NCBI GenBank assembly: GCA_039028795.1
Contig: JBCCHJ010000004.1
Location: forward strand, 1 to 64,000
Source: Thermohalobaculum sp039028795
Lineage (GTDB): Bacteria > Pseudomonadota > Alphaproteobacteria > Rhodobacterales > Rhodobacteraceae
Direction: 5' to 3'
Length of the DNA stretch: 64,000 nucleotides
Positions 55,238 to 63,990 of the stretch are shown here, in pieces. Position 1 is the stretch's first letter; the number at the start of each line of letters is the position of its first letter. Position numbers and translations under genes: made by a program. The notes under the pieces were generated by a model. It did no database searches. It saw nothing but the letters and a program-made list of their open reading frames with translations, and was not told where the DNA came from.

Positions 55238-56215
55238 GTGAAGCTTTCGGTCCGAGAAGACGTGTTCCCCATTGCCGGAGCGTTCACGATCAGCCGTGGA
55301 ACACGGACGGAAAGCCGGGTGGTGACCGTGACCGTATCGGACGGCGACGTGACGGGCTGGGCCGAATGCTACCCCTATGCGCGCTATGACGAAACCGTCG
55401 ACAGCGTGATGGCCGAGATCCAGGCGATGGCCGCGGCCTTGGCGGGCGGCATGGATCGGATCACCCTGCAATCGGCTATGTCGCCGGGGGCTGCCCGCAA
55501 CGGGGTCGATTGCGCACTGTGGGATCTGGAAGCCAAACGCACAGGCAAACGGGTCTGGGAGTTGGCCGGTTTGCCCGAACCTCGACCGGAGATCACCGCC
55601 TACACCCTATCCCTGGAAGATCCGGATGTGATGCGTGTGAAGGCCGCCGAGAACGCGCATCGCCCCGTACTGAAAATCAAGCTGGGCGGCGCCGGTGACA
55701 TCGAACGCCTGCAAGCCGTGCGTGCCGGCGCCCCGGATGCGAAGATTGTCGTCGATGCCAATGAAGGGTGGGATGCTGGGACCTATGCGCAGATCGCCCC
55801 GGTCGTTCTGGACTTGGGTGTGGCCATGGTGGAACAACCCTTGCCTGCCGCCGATGATGGTGCGCTCAACGGCATGGACCGGCCGCTGCCTGTCTGCGCC
55901 GACGAGGCTTGCCATGACCGTGCATCCTTGCCAGCGCTGGCGGGAAAGTACGACATGATCAATATCAAGCTGGACAAAACCGGCGGCCTGACCGAGGCGC
56001 TAGCCCTGAAAGCGGAAGCCGAAGCGATGGGGCTCAAGATCATGGTGGGCTGCATGATTGGGTCTTCGCTAGGCATGGCGCCAGCAACTTTGGTTGCCCA
56101 GGGTGCCGAGGTGGTGGATCTGGATGGACCGCTTTTACTGGCCAGCGACCGTGATAACCCTTTGACCTATGACGCCGCCGGGGTGCATCCGCCGGCCGCA
56201 AACCTGTGGGGATGA
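55238..56215 (+). CDS. dgcA: N-acetyl-D-glutamate racemase, enolase superfamily
   Basis: GTG start 55238 with SD GGGAGG; 325 residues. The muconate-lactonising-type enolase residues are all visible: Lys146-x-Lys148 (LKIKLG), Asp173 (VVDANEGW), Glu199 (MVEQPL), Asp222 (CADEA) and Lys244 (INIKLDK). The two Lys on opposite faces fit a racemase/epimerase. Next to dgcN it should racemise N-acetyl-D-Glu to N-acetyl-L-Glu. Dipeptide epimerase is the main alternative. Stop overlaps the transaminase leader (GATGA). Confidence 0.87.
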   Translation: MKLSVREDVFPIAGAFTISRGTRTESRVVTVTVSDGDVTGWAECYPYARYDETVDSVMAEIQAMAAALAGGMDRITLQSAMSPGAARNGVDCALWDLEAKRTGKRVWELAGLPEPRPEITAYTLSLEDPDVMRVKAAENAHRPVLKIKLGGAGDIERLQAVRAGAPDAKIVVDANEGWDAGTYAQIAPVVLDLGVAMVEQPLPAADDGALNGMDRPLPVCADEACHDRASLPALAGKYDMINIKLDKTGGLTEALALKAEAEAMGLKIMVGCMIGSSLGMAPATLVAQGAEVVDLDGPLLLASDRDNPLTYDAAGVHPPAANLWG

Positions 56216-56217
56216 CC

Positions 56218-57069
56218 ATGAGCCGGATCGTCTATGTGAACGGAGAGTACCTGCCTGAGGAAGAGGCGAAGATCAGCGTCTTCGACCGCGGCTTCCTGAT
56301 GGCCGATGCGGTCTACGAAGTCACATCTGTTCTGGACGGAAAGCTATGCGATTTCGACGGCCATACTGCGCGGTTACATCGGTCAATGAACGAACTTGGC
56401 ATGAAAGAGCCTTGCACCGATGAAGAACTGCTAGAGATCCACCGCCAGCTTGTGATCCGAAATGACCTGGTCAACGGTTTGATCTATTTGCAGGTCACCC
56501 GCGGCGCCGCCGACCGGGACTTCGGGTGGTCCGATGACATGACGCCGGGCATGGTGCTCTTCACCCAGGCCAAGGATCTGGCCAATGCGCCGTCTGCCGA
56601 AAACGGCATACGGGTCTTGCCGGTCGATGATCTGCGCTGGGGCCGCCGGGACATCAAGACAACACAACTGCTCTACCCCTCGGTTGCAAAGATGCAGGCG
56701 AAGGCCGAGGGCAAGGACGATGCCTGGCTGGTCGAAGATGGCTTTGTGACAGAGGGCACTTCGAACAATGCCTACATCATCAAGGACGGCACGATCATCA
56801 CGCGCAATCTGTCGAACTCGATCCTGCACGGGATCACCCGGGCGTCGGTTCTGAAACTGGCCGCCGAGGCGCAGATGAAAATCGAAGAGCGCCCGTTCAC
56901 AATTGAAGAGGCGAAGAGCGCCAACGAGGCGTTCATGACCGCGGCGTCGAGTTTCGTCACACCAGTTGTCGAAATCGATGGCGCAGAACTGGGCGACGGC
57001 GCGCCTGGTCCAATGGCGAAACGTCTGCGTGAGATTTACATCCAGAACGCACGGGATACATCGATCTGA
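56218..57069 (+). CDS. dat: D-amino-acid transaminase (class IV, PLP)
   Basis: 283 residues from ATG 56218 (GGGGA 5-6 bases before); an in-frame ATG at 56212 overlaps the dgcA stop. Fold-type IV signature: SVFDRGFLMADAVYEVTSV, the PLP Lys147 (DIKTTQLLY), a TEGTSNNAYII loop and LHGITRASVLKLA. D-amino-acid transaminases use D-Ala or D-Glu as amino donor, which fits the dgcN-dgcA context. A branched-chain aminotransferase is the alternative. Confidence 0.87.
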   Translation: MSRIVYVNGEYLPEEEAKISVFDRGFLMADAVYEVTSVLDGKLCDFDGHTARLHRSMNELGMKEPCTDEELLEIHRQLVIRNDLVNGLIYLQVTRGAADRDFGWSDDMTPGMVLFTQAKDLANAPSAENGIRVLPVDDLRWGRRDIKTTQLLYPSVAKMQAKAEGKDDAWLVEDGFVTEGTSNNAYIIKDGTIITRNLSNSILHGITRASVLKLAAEAQMKIEERPFTIEEAKSANEAFMTAASSFVTPVVEIDGAELGDGAPGPMAKRLREIYIQNARDTSI

Positions 57070-57083
57070 GAGTACGGCGGGGT

Positions 57084-57953
57084 TCAGCCCGTCTTCGCGG
57101 TACCCCGGTTCACCAGCAGAACACCGATGCTGGCCACAGCCATGCCTGCGAGTTCGACAGGTCCCATCGCTTCGTCAAACATTAACCAAGCATAGAGCGC
57201 GGTCAGAGGCGGGACCAGAAAGAACAGGCTGGCGACTTGGCTGGCTTCACCGTTCCGGATCATAATGTAGAGAAGCGAGATCGCGCCGAACGAGAGGACG
57301 ACAACCATCCAAGAGAGGGCAAGAAAGAACTCTGGTGTCGTATCGATCAGCCGGGTTTCGAATGCTAAACTTCCCAAAGCACAAACTACAGCCGCAGCCG
57401 TGAACTGCACGGCGTTGCCGGCAACCATTGGGGCTGTAGCTGATTGGCGCTTCTGCAGCACTGAACCGATCGCAATCGCGATCAACCCGAAGGCACATAT
57501 CCCAACAGATGCCGGAGAGCCCAATCCAGCCTCGAGTTTGCGCACGATGATCAATCCGACGCCCAGCATCCCAAGCGTCATGCCAGTCCATTGCAGCGGT
57601 CGTAACCGCTCGGCCAGCAGCCAATAGGCGAAAAATGCAGTGACAACGGGCTGTAGTCCGAGGATCAAGGCGGAAACCCAGGCCTCCAGCCCCCAATGTA
57701 TGGCGACGAAGACCCCACCCAAATACAGAGCATGGACCAGAACGCCGATGGCTGCTTGGCCCAAAATTTGCGGCCTTGCCAGGCGCGGGGTCCCGGCTAT
57801 GTAGACGGCCAGACCCAGAAGGGCCCCGGCTATGCCAAAACGCAGGGCCAGAAACGTCAATGGTTCGGCATAAGGCAGACCGAACTTCGCACCCACAAAC
57901 CCCGTCGGCCAGAGCAGGACGAAAATCACAGGAATCAGTGTTGTGATACGCAT
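57084..57953 (-). CDS. EamA/DMT-family transporter
   Basis: The 289-residue protein has ten hydrophobic helices in two EamA repeats (about 5-135 and 150-285). It opens RITTLIPVIFVLLWPTGFVGA. Convergent with the D-amino-acid gene run (stops 15 bases apart) across a small palindrome. The family moves amino acids, purines or drugs; substrate unknown. Confidence 0.87.
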   Translation of the reverse strand: MRITTLIPVIFVLLWPTGFVGAKFGLPYAEPLTFLALRFGIAGALLGLAVYIAGTPRLARPQILGQAAIGVLVHALYLGGVFVAIHWGLEAWVSALILGLQPVVTAFFAYWLLAERLRPLQWTGMTLGMLGVGLIIVRKLEAGLGSPASVGICAFGLIAIAIGSVLQKRQSATAPMVAGNAVQFTAAAVVCALGSLAFETRLIDTTPEFFLALSWMVVVLSFGAISLLYIMIRNGEASQVASLFFLVPPLTALYAWLMFDEAMGPVELAGMAVASIGVLLVNRGTAKTG

Positions 57954-58075
57954 AGGGATAAGCTCAGAACGACGCGGGGTTGCGGCATTGTGACAGGGCC
58001 TTTACAAGCGCGCGTAACAGGGGCGCAACACAATCCGTTGGGAAAAAATCAACAAACGCGTTCGGAGGTGCTCGA

Positions 58076-58627
58076 ATGAGCGAGGAGATGGTCAAGATTG
58101 GCCCTGACAATTCGCTGCTGGTTATGGACGATGATGGCCCGTTCAGAAATCGGCTGGCCCGTGCGATGGAGAAACGCGGCTTCGCGCCGGTGATGGCGGA
58201 ATCGGTTGCAGAAGGGTTGAGCGCGTGCCGCAGCAGTCCGCCTGCCTATGCAGTCGTGGATCTGAGGCTAGAGGACGGCAATGGGTTGGATGTTGTCGAA
58301 GCCTTGCGTGACGCACGCCCGGACGCGCGGATCGTGGTGCTGACGGGATACGGGGCAATTGCGACGGCTGTTGCGGCTGTGAAGATCGGCGCGATCGACT
58401 ATCTGTCAAAGCCCGCAGACGCCAATGATGTAGAAAAAGCATTGCTGACAGCTGCCGGCGACAAGCCGCCGCCGCCAGAGAATCCGATGTCCGCAGATCG
58501 AGTGCGGTGGGAGCATATCCAACGGGTCTTCGAGTTGTGTGATCGCAATGTGTCCGAGACGGCACGCCGATTGAATATGCACCGCCGGACCCTGCAACGG
58601 ATCCTGGCAAAGCGGAGCCCACGTTAG
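58076..58627 (+). CDS. regA: Global redox response regulator RegA/PrrA/ActR
   Basis: 183 residues from ATG 58076 (SD GGAGG). The receiver has the acid pair MDDD, phospho-Asp62 (VVDLRLEDGNG), Thr in VLTGYGAIATA and Lys in LSKPADAN. A Pro-rich hinge (PPPPENPMSADRVRWEH) leads to a Fis-like HTH (VSETARRLNMHRRTLQRIL) essentially as in Rhodobacter PrrA. It controls photosynthesis, respiration and fixation genes by redox state. The usual regB kinase and senC are not beside it. Confidence 0.93.
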   Translation: MSEEMVKIGPDNSLLVMDDDGPFRNRLARAMEKRGFAPVMAESVAEGLSACRSSPPAYAVVDLRLEDGNGLDVVEALRDARPDARIVVLTGYGAIATAVAAVKIGAIDYLSKPADANDVEKALLTAAGDKPPPPENPMSADRVRWEHIQRVFELCDRNVSETARRLNMHRRTLQRILAKRSPR

Positions 58628-58633
58628 AGCAGG

Positions 58634-58677
58634 CCGCGGGTCACCGCAGCGCAGGTGGATATGCGGCGCACCCGCGG
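58634..58677. terminator. Long GC-rich hairpin between regA and proC
   Basis: CCGCGGGT (58634-58641) and ACCCGCGG (58670-58677) pair at the ends; inside, CCGCA and TGCGG pair again. It lies in the space between convergent stops. A T-tract is absent on both sides, so factor-independent termination is uncertain. Confidence 0.45.
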
Positions 58678-58762
58678 ATCTGCCAAGACAATGAGCGTGG
58701 AAGCGCCGCGGGTCCGGCGATGCTTTTGCTGGGCATTTCGTGCAACGTTTCGGTCCGGAGTT

Positions 58763-59575
58763 TCAGCCTTTCGCAAGTTCAGCGCCGCGGTCCCGCGCAG
58801 CGCGCAGCGCGTCGTGCATCAAGACCTTCAAACGATCTTCACCCATCAGCACGCCAAGCGCCGCCGCGGTGGTGCCGCCCGGACTGGTGACCTGTTCACG
58901 CAAGGTGCCTGGCGGGTCCGCCGCCTCGGCTGCTAAACGTCCGGCACCCATTACCGTCTGCATGGCCATGCGATCGGCCAATTCCGGCGGCAGCCCAAGG
59001 TCAGTGCCGGCCGCCGCCATGCACTCAATCATGTGAAACACGTAAGCGGGGCCGGAGCCGGACAGTGCGGTAACTGCATCCATCAGCGCTTCATCATCGA
59101 TCCAATCGACCAATCCGGACGCGGCAAGCAAGCGGGATGTCATCTCCTTTGCACCCTCTGACGTGATGTCATTCGCGCAGCACACCATCATCCCCGCACC
59201 GATGGCGGATGGTGTGTTGGGCATGCATCTGATGATGGGCGTCGGACCTGGCAACATGGCAGCCAAGGTTCCAATCGTGGTTCCCGCCGCGACAGAGACA
59301 AAAGTCGCCGGTCCCCCGGCAAAGTCTGCGTAGGATGGGACGACGTCGCCCATGACCTGCGGTTTGACGGCCAAAAAGATCAGATCCGGACGCAGGTCCT
59401 GCGGAAGATCCTGGGGATCCGCCACCGCCCGGGCGCCCACGCCGTCAGCCCTGGATCGGAGCTGATCAAGCGGTTCAACGACCCAGGCCGTCAATGCTGG
59501 GTCCGCGTCCAGCCAGCCCTTTAACATGGCGAATCCCATGTTCCCGCACCCGATCAAAAGGACGGTGTTGGACAT
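58763..59575 (-). CDS. proC: Pyrroline-5-carboxylate reductase
   Basis: 270 residues, the family length. The NAD(P) loop LLIGCGNMGFAMLKGWL opens the protein; the conserved IRCMPNTPSAIGAGM and the C-terminal ALSGSGPAYVF are present. It makes proline from pyrroline-5-carboxylate. SD AGGAGA before the ATG. Convergent with regA. Confidence 0.95.
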   Translation of the reverse strand: MSNTVLLIGCGNMGFAMLKGWLDADPALTAWVVEPLDQLRSRADGVGARAVADPQDLPQDLRPDLIFLAVKPQVMGDVVPSYADFAGGPATFVSVAAGTTIGTLAAMLPGPTPIIRCMPNTPSAIGAGMMVCCANDITSEGAKEMTSRLLAASGLVDWIDDEALMDAVTALSGSGPAYVFHMIECMAAAGTDLGLPPELADRMAMQTVMGAGRLAAEAADPPGTLREQVTSPGGTTAAALGVLMGEDRLKVLMHDALRAARDRGAELAKG

Positions 59576-59720
59576 TACATTCTCCTATGATCCGGGACGA
59601 CGTGGCGCAGCAGGTTAGGATTTTTCCAAACAATATGAAAGCGACCACCGGGTTTCGGAGCTCAGCAGACCGTGCTTAAACCTGCAAAGAGTGATTGCAT
59701 AAACCGAAAAGTCAGATCGT

Positions 59721-60350
59721 TCACACATCAAAGGCTGGACGTGCAGCCAGCCGTGCGAACCAGGCCATGACGTTGGGCCAGCGGCTCGTGTCCATTTCAA
59801 CTGCCTTGGTCATGCGGATCGTGAAGAACCCCGTAATGTCCGCGATTGACAACGCGCCCCCGGCCAGGAATTCACGGCGCCCCATGCAAGGTTCAATCCG
59901 GTCGAGAAAGACGGCCATCGCGTCCTGGCCGCGCTGAACAAGTTCCGTCAATTGGGGAAGCTCGGATCTGGTTCCGGGCAGCACCCGGCCTTCAAACATC
60001 GGCAAATGGTTGCGGACGGCATGCAGCATCGGAAGAAAAGCATCCAGTTCCACGCGGCGCACCCACATATCTATTACCGCTCGCTCCTCGGGCGTGCGAC
60101 CGAACATCGATGGCTCTGGATGAACCTCCTCCAGATAACGACAAATCGAAACCGACTCGGCAATCACCGTTCCATCGTCCAACTCCAGAAACGGAACGCA
60201 GTTGAAAGGGTTCATCGACGCAAAAGGCTCTTCAAATTGAGCGCCTTCCCGCACGTTCACTTCGACGATTGGCAAGTTCATTTGCTTTTCAGCTAAGAAA
60301 ACCTTTACCCGCTGCGCATTTGCAGCCGGGTCAAATGAGTAAAGCTTCAT
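59721..60350 (-). CDS. Glutathione S-transferase
   Basis: The 209-residue protein has the thioredoxin-like N-terminus (MKLYSFDPAANAQRVKVFLAE; MNPFNCVPFLELDDGTVIAES with the cis-Pro and Ser-Glu glutathione contacts) and an all-helical C-terminal domain (GALSIADITGFFTI). Class is unclear; the catalytic residue region SFDPAANAQR suggests a Ser/Ala-type bacterial class. Stands alone on the minus strand. Confidence 0.9.
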   Translation of the reverse strand: MKLYSFDPAANAQRVKVFLAEKQMNLPIVEVNVREGAQFEEPFASMNPFNCVPFLELDDGTVIAESVSICRYLEEVHPEPSMFGRTPEERAVIDMWVRRVELDAFLPMLHAVRNHLPMFEGRVLPGTRSELPQLTELVQRGQDAMAVFLDRIEPCMGRREFLAGGALSIADITGFFTIRMTKAVEMDTSRWPNVMAWFARLAARPAFDV

Positions 60351-60493
60351 CTTCGCTCCAAGTCATTGCTTTATATATATCTGGAATCTGATGTCCCTGT
60401 GGCCGCAATAGAGACAAAGAATTCAAAGGTCAATTTCAGGAATGTGATCGGAGGATGAGACGTTTTGTTGTTTTTCAGCTTTTTCTGTGCAGG

Positions 60494-61144
60494 TCACGCA
60501 TCAGGAACGTTCTTCGCCTCGTCAACTGTAAGCCGCGCCGCAACACGGAGGGAAAACGAGCTTTCCCGCGCTGCATTCGGCAGGACAGGATCATAGGCTG
60601 CGCGTAAAAGATCTGCGAAGACCGGTTTGACCACGCATAACCCATCATCGGTTACTGCAATCGGGCTTTCATCCATAAAGGCTTTGTCGGACCAAAGCAG
60701 CATGCCCTGTAAAGCCTGGCCGACGGTGAGCGTCTGTGCTGAAACGCGCTGCAATTCCTCATCATATCTGAGCATGGTGATGCACAATCGGATTGCCCCA
60801 TCTTCGGTGAAATTGAAGACCCGGTATTGATTGGCCTCATGCTCGGTCAGGTTGGCAATCAATTCGCCCAGGTTTGGGATCAGCCGGACCAGATTGGGTG
60901 CCTCGGTCAGCTCGGCCCAATCATTGACCAGGAAAACCAGAAAGTTCGCGCCCAGGTCGGGGTCCAATTCTCCGACCTCCAAACCGGCGATCCGTGCCAC
61001 GCTTTGAATGCCGTCTTCGAAGATCTGACAGCCCTGGTCGTTTGTCCCGACGATCACGGGCACCAAGGCACGGCCCCAACGGGCAAAATGAAATGACCCG
61101 TCGCGTCGCGTGAATTGCGCTTCGACCCACTCAGCTGTTTGCAT
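60494..61144 (-). CDS. Conserved hypothetical protein
   Basis: A 216-residue soluble protein opening MQTAEWVEAQFTRRDGSFHF with no motif I recognise. Mixed alpha/beta, one Cys-containing region (NDQGCQIFEDG), acidic with many Leu. It may belong to a Rhodobacterales-specific family. It is divergent from the TPR/peptidoglycan-binding gene; the starts are 63 bases apart. Confidence 0.7.
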   Translation of the reverse strand: MQTAEWVEAQFTRRDGSFHFARWGRALVPVIVGTNDQGCQIFEDGIQSVARIAGLEVGELDPDLGANFLVFLVNDWAELTEAPNLVRLIPNLGELIANLTEHEANQYRVFNFTEDGAIRLCITMLRYDEELQRVSAQTLTVGQALQGMLLWSDKAFMDESPIAVTDDGLCVVKPVFADLLRAAYDPVLPNAARESSFSLRVAARLTVDEAKNVPDA

Positions 61145-61207
61145 GCGGTTTGTCTTTGCTTTGCCGTCGCCTCACAATGCCCAAGACCTATCCAGCAGGG
61201 GACAGCG

Positions 61208-61705
61208 ATGCACCGATTCTTTCTGAGTGCTGTGTTTGCGGGTGTTCTGGGCGGTTCGCTGGCCAGAGCGGACACTCAGGATACGCAGGACGATTGCGTC
61301 CAAGTGGACGACATCGCGCTGAAGATCACGGCCTGCACGGCGGCAATTGAGTCAGGCACCTGGTCAGGGGCAAATCTGGCCTGGGCCTTTTCCAACTGTG
61401 GCCTCGGTTTTAGGCGGTCGGGAAATTTGAAACGGGCGCTGCAGGACTATAACGAGGCAATCCGCCTGCGCCCTGACTATCCGGATGCTTATGGCAATCG
61501 AGCTTTCTTGTTGGACCTTATGGGCAAGCACCCGGAAGCGATCGCGGATTGGAAAACCGCGCTTCGGCAGGGTGGAAAAGAACGCGTCAAGCGGGCACAG
61601 ACCTATCTGCGTGACAAAGGTTTTTACAACGGTGCGATTGACGGTGCTTACGGGCCAATCAGTCAGAAAGCCCTGCGCGCCTGCATCTATGCTGAAAACT
61701 GTTGA
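61208..61705 (+). CDS. Secreted TPR and peptidoglycan-binding-like protein
   Basis: Start at ATG 61208 (AGGGGAC before): 165 residues. Signal peptide MHRFFLSAVFAGVLGGSLA; a TPR pair (NLKRALQDYNEAIRLRPDY, KHPEAIADWKTALRQGG) and a C-terminal half with VKRAQTYLRDKGFYNG and YGPISQKALRAC, which looks like a peptidoglycan-binding helix bundle. Four Cys suggest disulfides in the periplasm. Confidence 0.82.
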   Translation: MHRFFLSAVFAGVLGGSLARADTQDTQDDCVQVDDIALKITACTAAIESGTWSGANLAWAFSNCGLGFRRSGNLKRALQDYNEAIRLRPDYPDAYGNRAFLLDLMGKHPEAIADWKTALRQGGKERVKRAQTYLRDKGFYNGAIDGAYGPISQKALRACIYAENC

Positions 61706-61759
61706 GCACTTCTTCGGCAGTCTGCGTCTTATGATCCGGATTAGGGGCCGAAGAATTTT

Positions 61760-62794
61760 CTATTCGTCCTCAAACAGACTGTCCTGTCGCGGTTTGCGTG
61801 GCGGGTTCAGTCCCAGATGCCGCCAGGCGCCCTCTGTCAAGACGCGGCCTCGCGGTGTCCGGGCGATCATCCCTACCTGCATAAGATAGGGCTCGATCAC
61901 TTCCTCGATGGCATCCCTGGCTTCGGACAGCGCGGCCGCCATGGTCTCCACGCCCACAGGCCCGCCGCCATAATGCTCGGCGATCTGAGTCAGATACCGG
62001 CGGTCTGCCCCGTCCAGCCCCCGCGCATCGACGCCTAACCGTTCCAAGGCTTTGGCCGCAAGGGCCCGGCTGATATGGCCGCCAGCTTCGACCACCGCGA
62101 AGTCCGCGACCCGGCGCAGCAGACGTCCGGCAATCCTGGGCGTGCCGCGGGCCCGGGCAGCGATTTCGTCAATTCCGTCCTCGTCCGCTTCCAGCCCCAT
62201 CAATCGGGCGGCGCGGGCGACAATCTTGGCCAGTTCGTCTTTCGTGTAGAATTCCAATCGCACAGGTATGCCGAACCGGTCACGCAGTGGCGTGGTCAAG
62301 AGGCCCAGCCGCGTGGTTGCCCCGATCAGCGTGAACGGCGCCAGATCAATCCGGACGGTTCGCGCCGCCGGTCCTTCACCGATCACCAGGTCCAGCTCGA
62401 AGTCCTCCATGGCCGGATAGAGGATCTCTTCAACCACCGGGCTCAGCCTGTGAATTTCATCAATGAACAGAACATCGCGCGCCTCCAGGTTCGTCAGCAC
62501 CGCCGCCAGATCACCGGGTTTGGCGATCACGGGGCCAGAGGTCATGCGGAAGTTCACGCCCAGTTCCCGCGATACGATCTGAGCCAGCGTCGTCTTGCCC
62601 AATCCCGGCGGCCCATAGAACAGCAAATGGTCCATCGCTTCGCCACGGCGGCGTGCCGCCTCGATGAAAACGGCCAGATTTGCCCTTGCCTCGGCCTGAC
62701 CGGTGAAGTCTTCCAATCGTTCCGGCCGCAACGCGCGTTCCGGCGTGTCATCAACCAGGGGCTCTGGCCGGATCATCGGATCGGGATCAACCAT
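61760..62794 (-). CDS. ruvB: Holliday-junction branch-migration helicase RuvB
   Basis: 344 residues from ATG 62794; one codon earlier is a TTG. Walker A GPPGLGKTT (about 61-69), Walker B LFIDEIHRL (about 109-117), the ATPase sensor GATTRLGLLT, and the C-terminal winged helix GRVLTEGAWRHLGL. Drives branch migration with RuvA. GAGGGCGTTG precedes the start, 9 bases after the ruvA stop. Confidence 0.97.
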   Translation of the reverse strand: MVDPDPMIRPEPLVDDTPERALRPERLEDFTGQAEARANLAVFIEAARRRGEAMDHLLFYGPPGLGKTTLAQIVSRELGVNFRMTSGPVIAKPGDLAAVLTNLEARDVLFIDEIHRLSPVVEEILYPAMEDFELDLVIGEGPAARTVRIDLAPFTLIGATTRLGLLTTPLRDRFGIPVRLEFYTKDELAKIVARAARLMGLEADEDGIDEIAARARGTPRIAGRLLRRVADFAVVEAGGHISRALAAKALERLGVDARGLDGADRRYLTQIAEHYGGGPVGVETMAAALSEARDAIEEVIEPYLMQVGMIARTPRGRVLTEGAWRHLGLNPPRKPRQDSLFEDE

Positions 62795-62803
62795 CAACGC
62801 CCT

Positions 62804-63490
62804 CTATAGGTTCCGGCCCAGGGCCTGCAAGGCGGACTTGATGATCGCGCCTTCGGCTTCCGCACCGTCCCCAGTCGCCTCGGCGATAGCTGCCGCGGCC
62901 TCTATCCGATCATAGCCCAGGTTGACCAGGGCCGACAGCGCATCCGCGGACGCCTGCAACGCGCGCTGATCATCGGATTGGGGCGATGCGGCCACCGGGG
63001 CAGTCTGCCCCGCCGGCGGCGCAGCGGACGGGCCTGGGCTTGTGCCGGGCGTGGCCGCTTGTCCGCCTTTTGCCCCAATCGCCATCATGGTCGGGGCCTT
63101 GCCTTTTAACTCGGTCACGATGCGCGTCGCCAGCTTTGGACCGACGCCAGGGGCCTGGCGCACCATCCCGGCCTCACCGGCCGCCAGCGCCCGGGTCAGA
63201 CCCGGCAACCCCAATGTGCCCAGGATCGCCAAAGAAACCTTCGCCCCCACACCCTGGACCGAGGTCAGCAACCGATGCCATTCCTTCTCGGCCAGGGTTT
63301 GGAAGCCGAACAGCTGCATCAGATCCTCACGCACGACCATATCTGTATACAAGGCTGCGGCCTCACCGGGTCCCGGCAATGCCCCCAACGTGTTCGGCGC
63401 GCAGTAGACGACATAACCGACGCCTGAGGCTTCTATGAGAACATGGTCATCGGCCTTGTAGTCGATGATGCCAGAAATTTTGCCGATCAT
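62804..63490 (-). CDS. ruvA: Holliday-junction binding protein RuvA
   Basis: 228 residues, longer than the 203-residue E. coli RuvA because of a Pro/Ala-rich insertion (about 145-180) before the C-terminal domain III. N-terminal OB-fold MIGKISGIIDYK; helix-hairpin-helix VQGVGAKVSLAIL and APGVGPKLATRIV. Overlaps ruvC by 4 bases (ATGA). Confidence 0.97.
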   Translation of the reverse strand: MIGKISGIIDYKADDHVLIEASGVGYVVYCAPNTLGALPGPGEAAALYTDMVVREDLMQLFGFQTLAEKEWHRLLTSVQGVGAKVSLAILGTLGLPGLTRALAAGEAGMVRQAPGVGPKLATRIVTELKGKAPTMMAIGAKGGQAATPGTSPGPSAAPPAGQTAPVAASPQSDDQRALQASADALSALVNLGYDRIEAAAAIAEATGDGAEAEGAIIKSALQALGRNL

Positions 63491-63990
63491 TCGGCGGCCC
63501 CTATTGCCGCAGCGATCCGCGCACCGGTTCCCGCCGTCCAGGCATGGCAGATGGCAATCGCCAAGGCATCCGCCGCGTCTGCGCCTACCACGTCAGCCCC
63601 TGGAAGCAACATCGCAATCATATGCTGCACTTGGGCCTTGTCGGCATGGCCAACGCCGACCACTGCTTTCTTCACGGCATTCGGCGCATATTCTCCGATC
63701 GACAGGCCGTGCTGTGCCGGGACCAGCAAAGAAATCGCTCTGGCCTGGCCCAGCTTCAACGTGCCCGCCGCGTCCTTGTTCACAAAGGTATGCTCAACGG
63801 CGGCCTGATCCGGGCCATAGGTCCGGATCACCCCATCGATCTGCGCGTAGAGATCCGCCAGACGCGTCGCCAAATCACCCGTCGCCGTCGCACAAACCCC
63901 GTTCGCGACATGCCGCAAACGCCCATTTTCCGAATCGACGACACCCCATCCTGTGCGCCTTAGCCCGGGATCGAAACCGATCACCCGCAT
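63487..63990 (-). CDS. ruvC: Holliday-junction resolvase RuvC
   Basis: 167 residues. Catalytic acids visible: Asp7 (GFDPGLRRTGWG), a Glu in AAVEHTFVN and the Asp pair in GADAADALAIAICH. It cuts Holliday junctions and works with RuvAB; the ruvCAB order matches the alphaproteobacterial operon. The upstream promoter lies outside the window. Confidence 0.97.
   Translation of the reverse strand: MRVIGFDPGLRRTGWGVVDSENGRLRHVANGVCATATGDLATRLADLYAQIDGVIRTYGPDQAAVEHTFVNKDAAGTLKLGQARAISLLVPAQHGLSIGEYAPNAVKKAVVGVGHADKAQVQHMIAMLLPGADVVGADAADALAIAICHAWTAGTGARIAAAIGAAE

Noticed and set aside
59576..59720. tRNA or small RNA between proC and the glutathione transferase
   Set aside because: No cloverleaf or conserved T-arm seen; the sequence has no evident structure.
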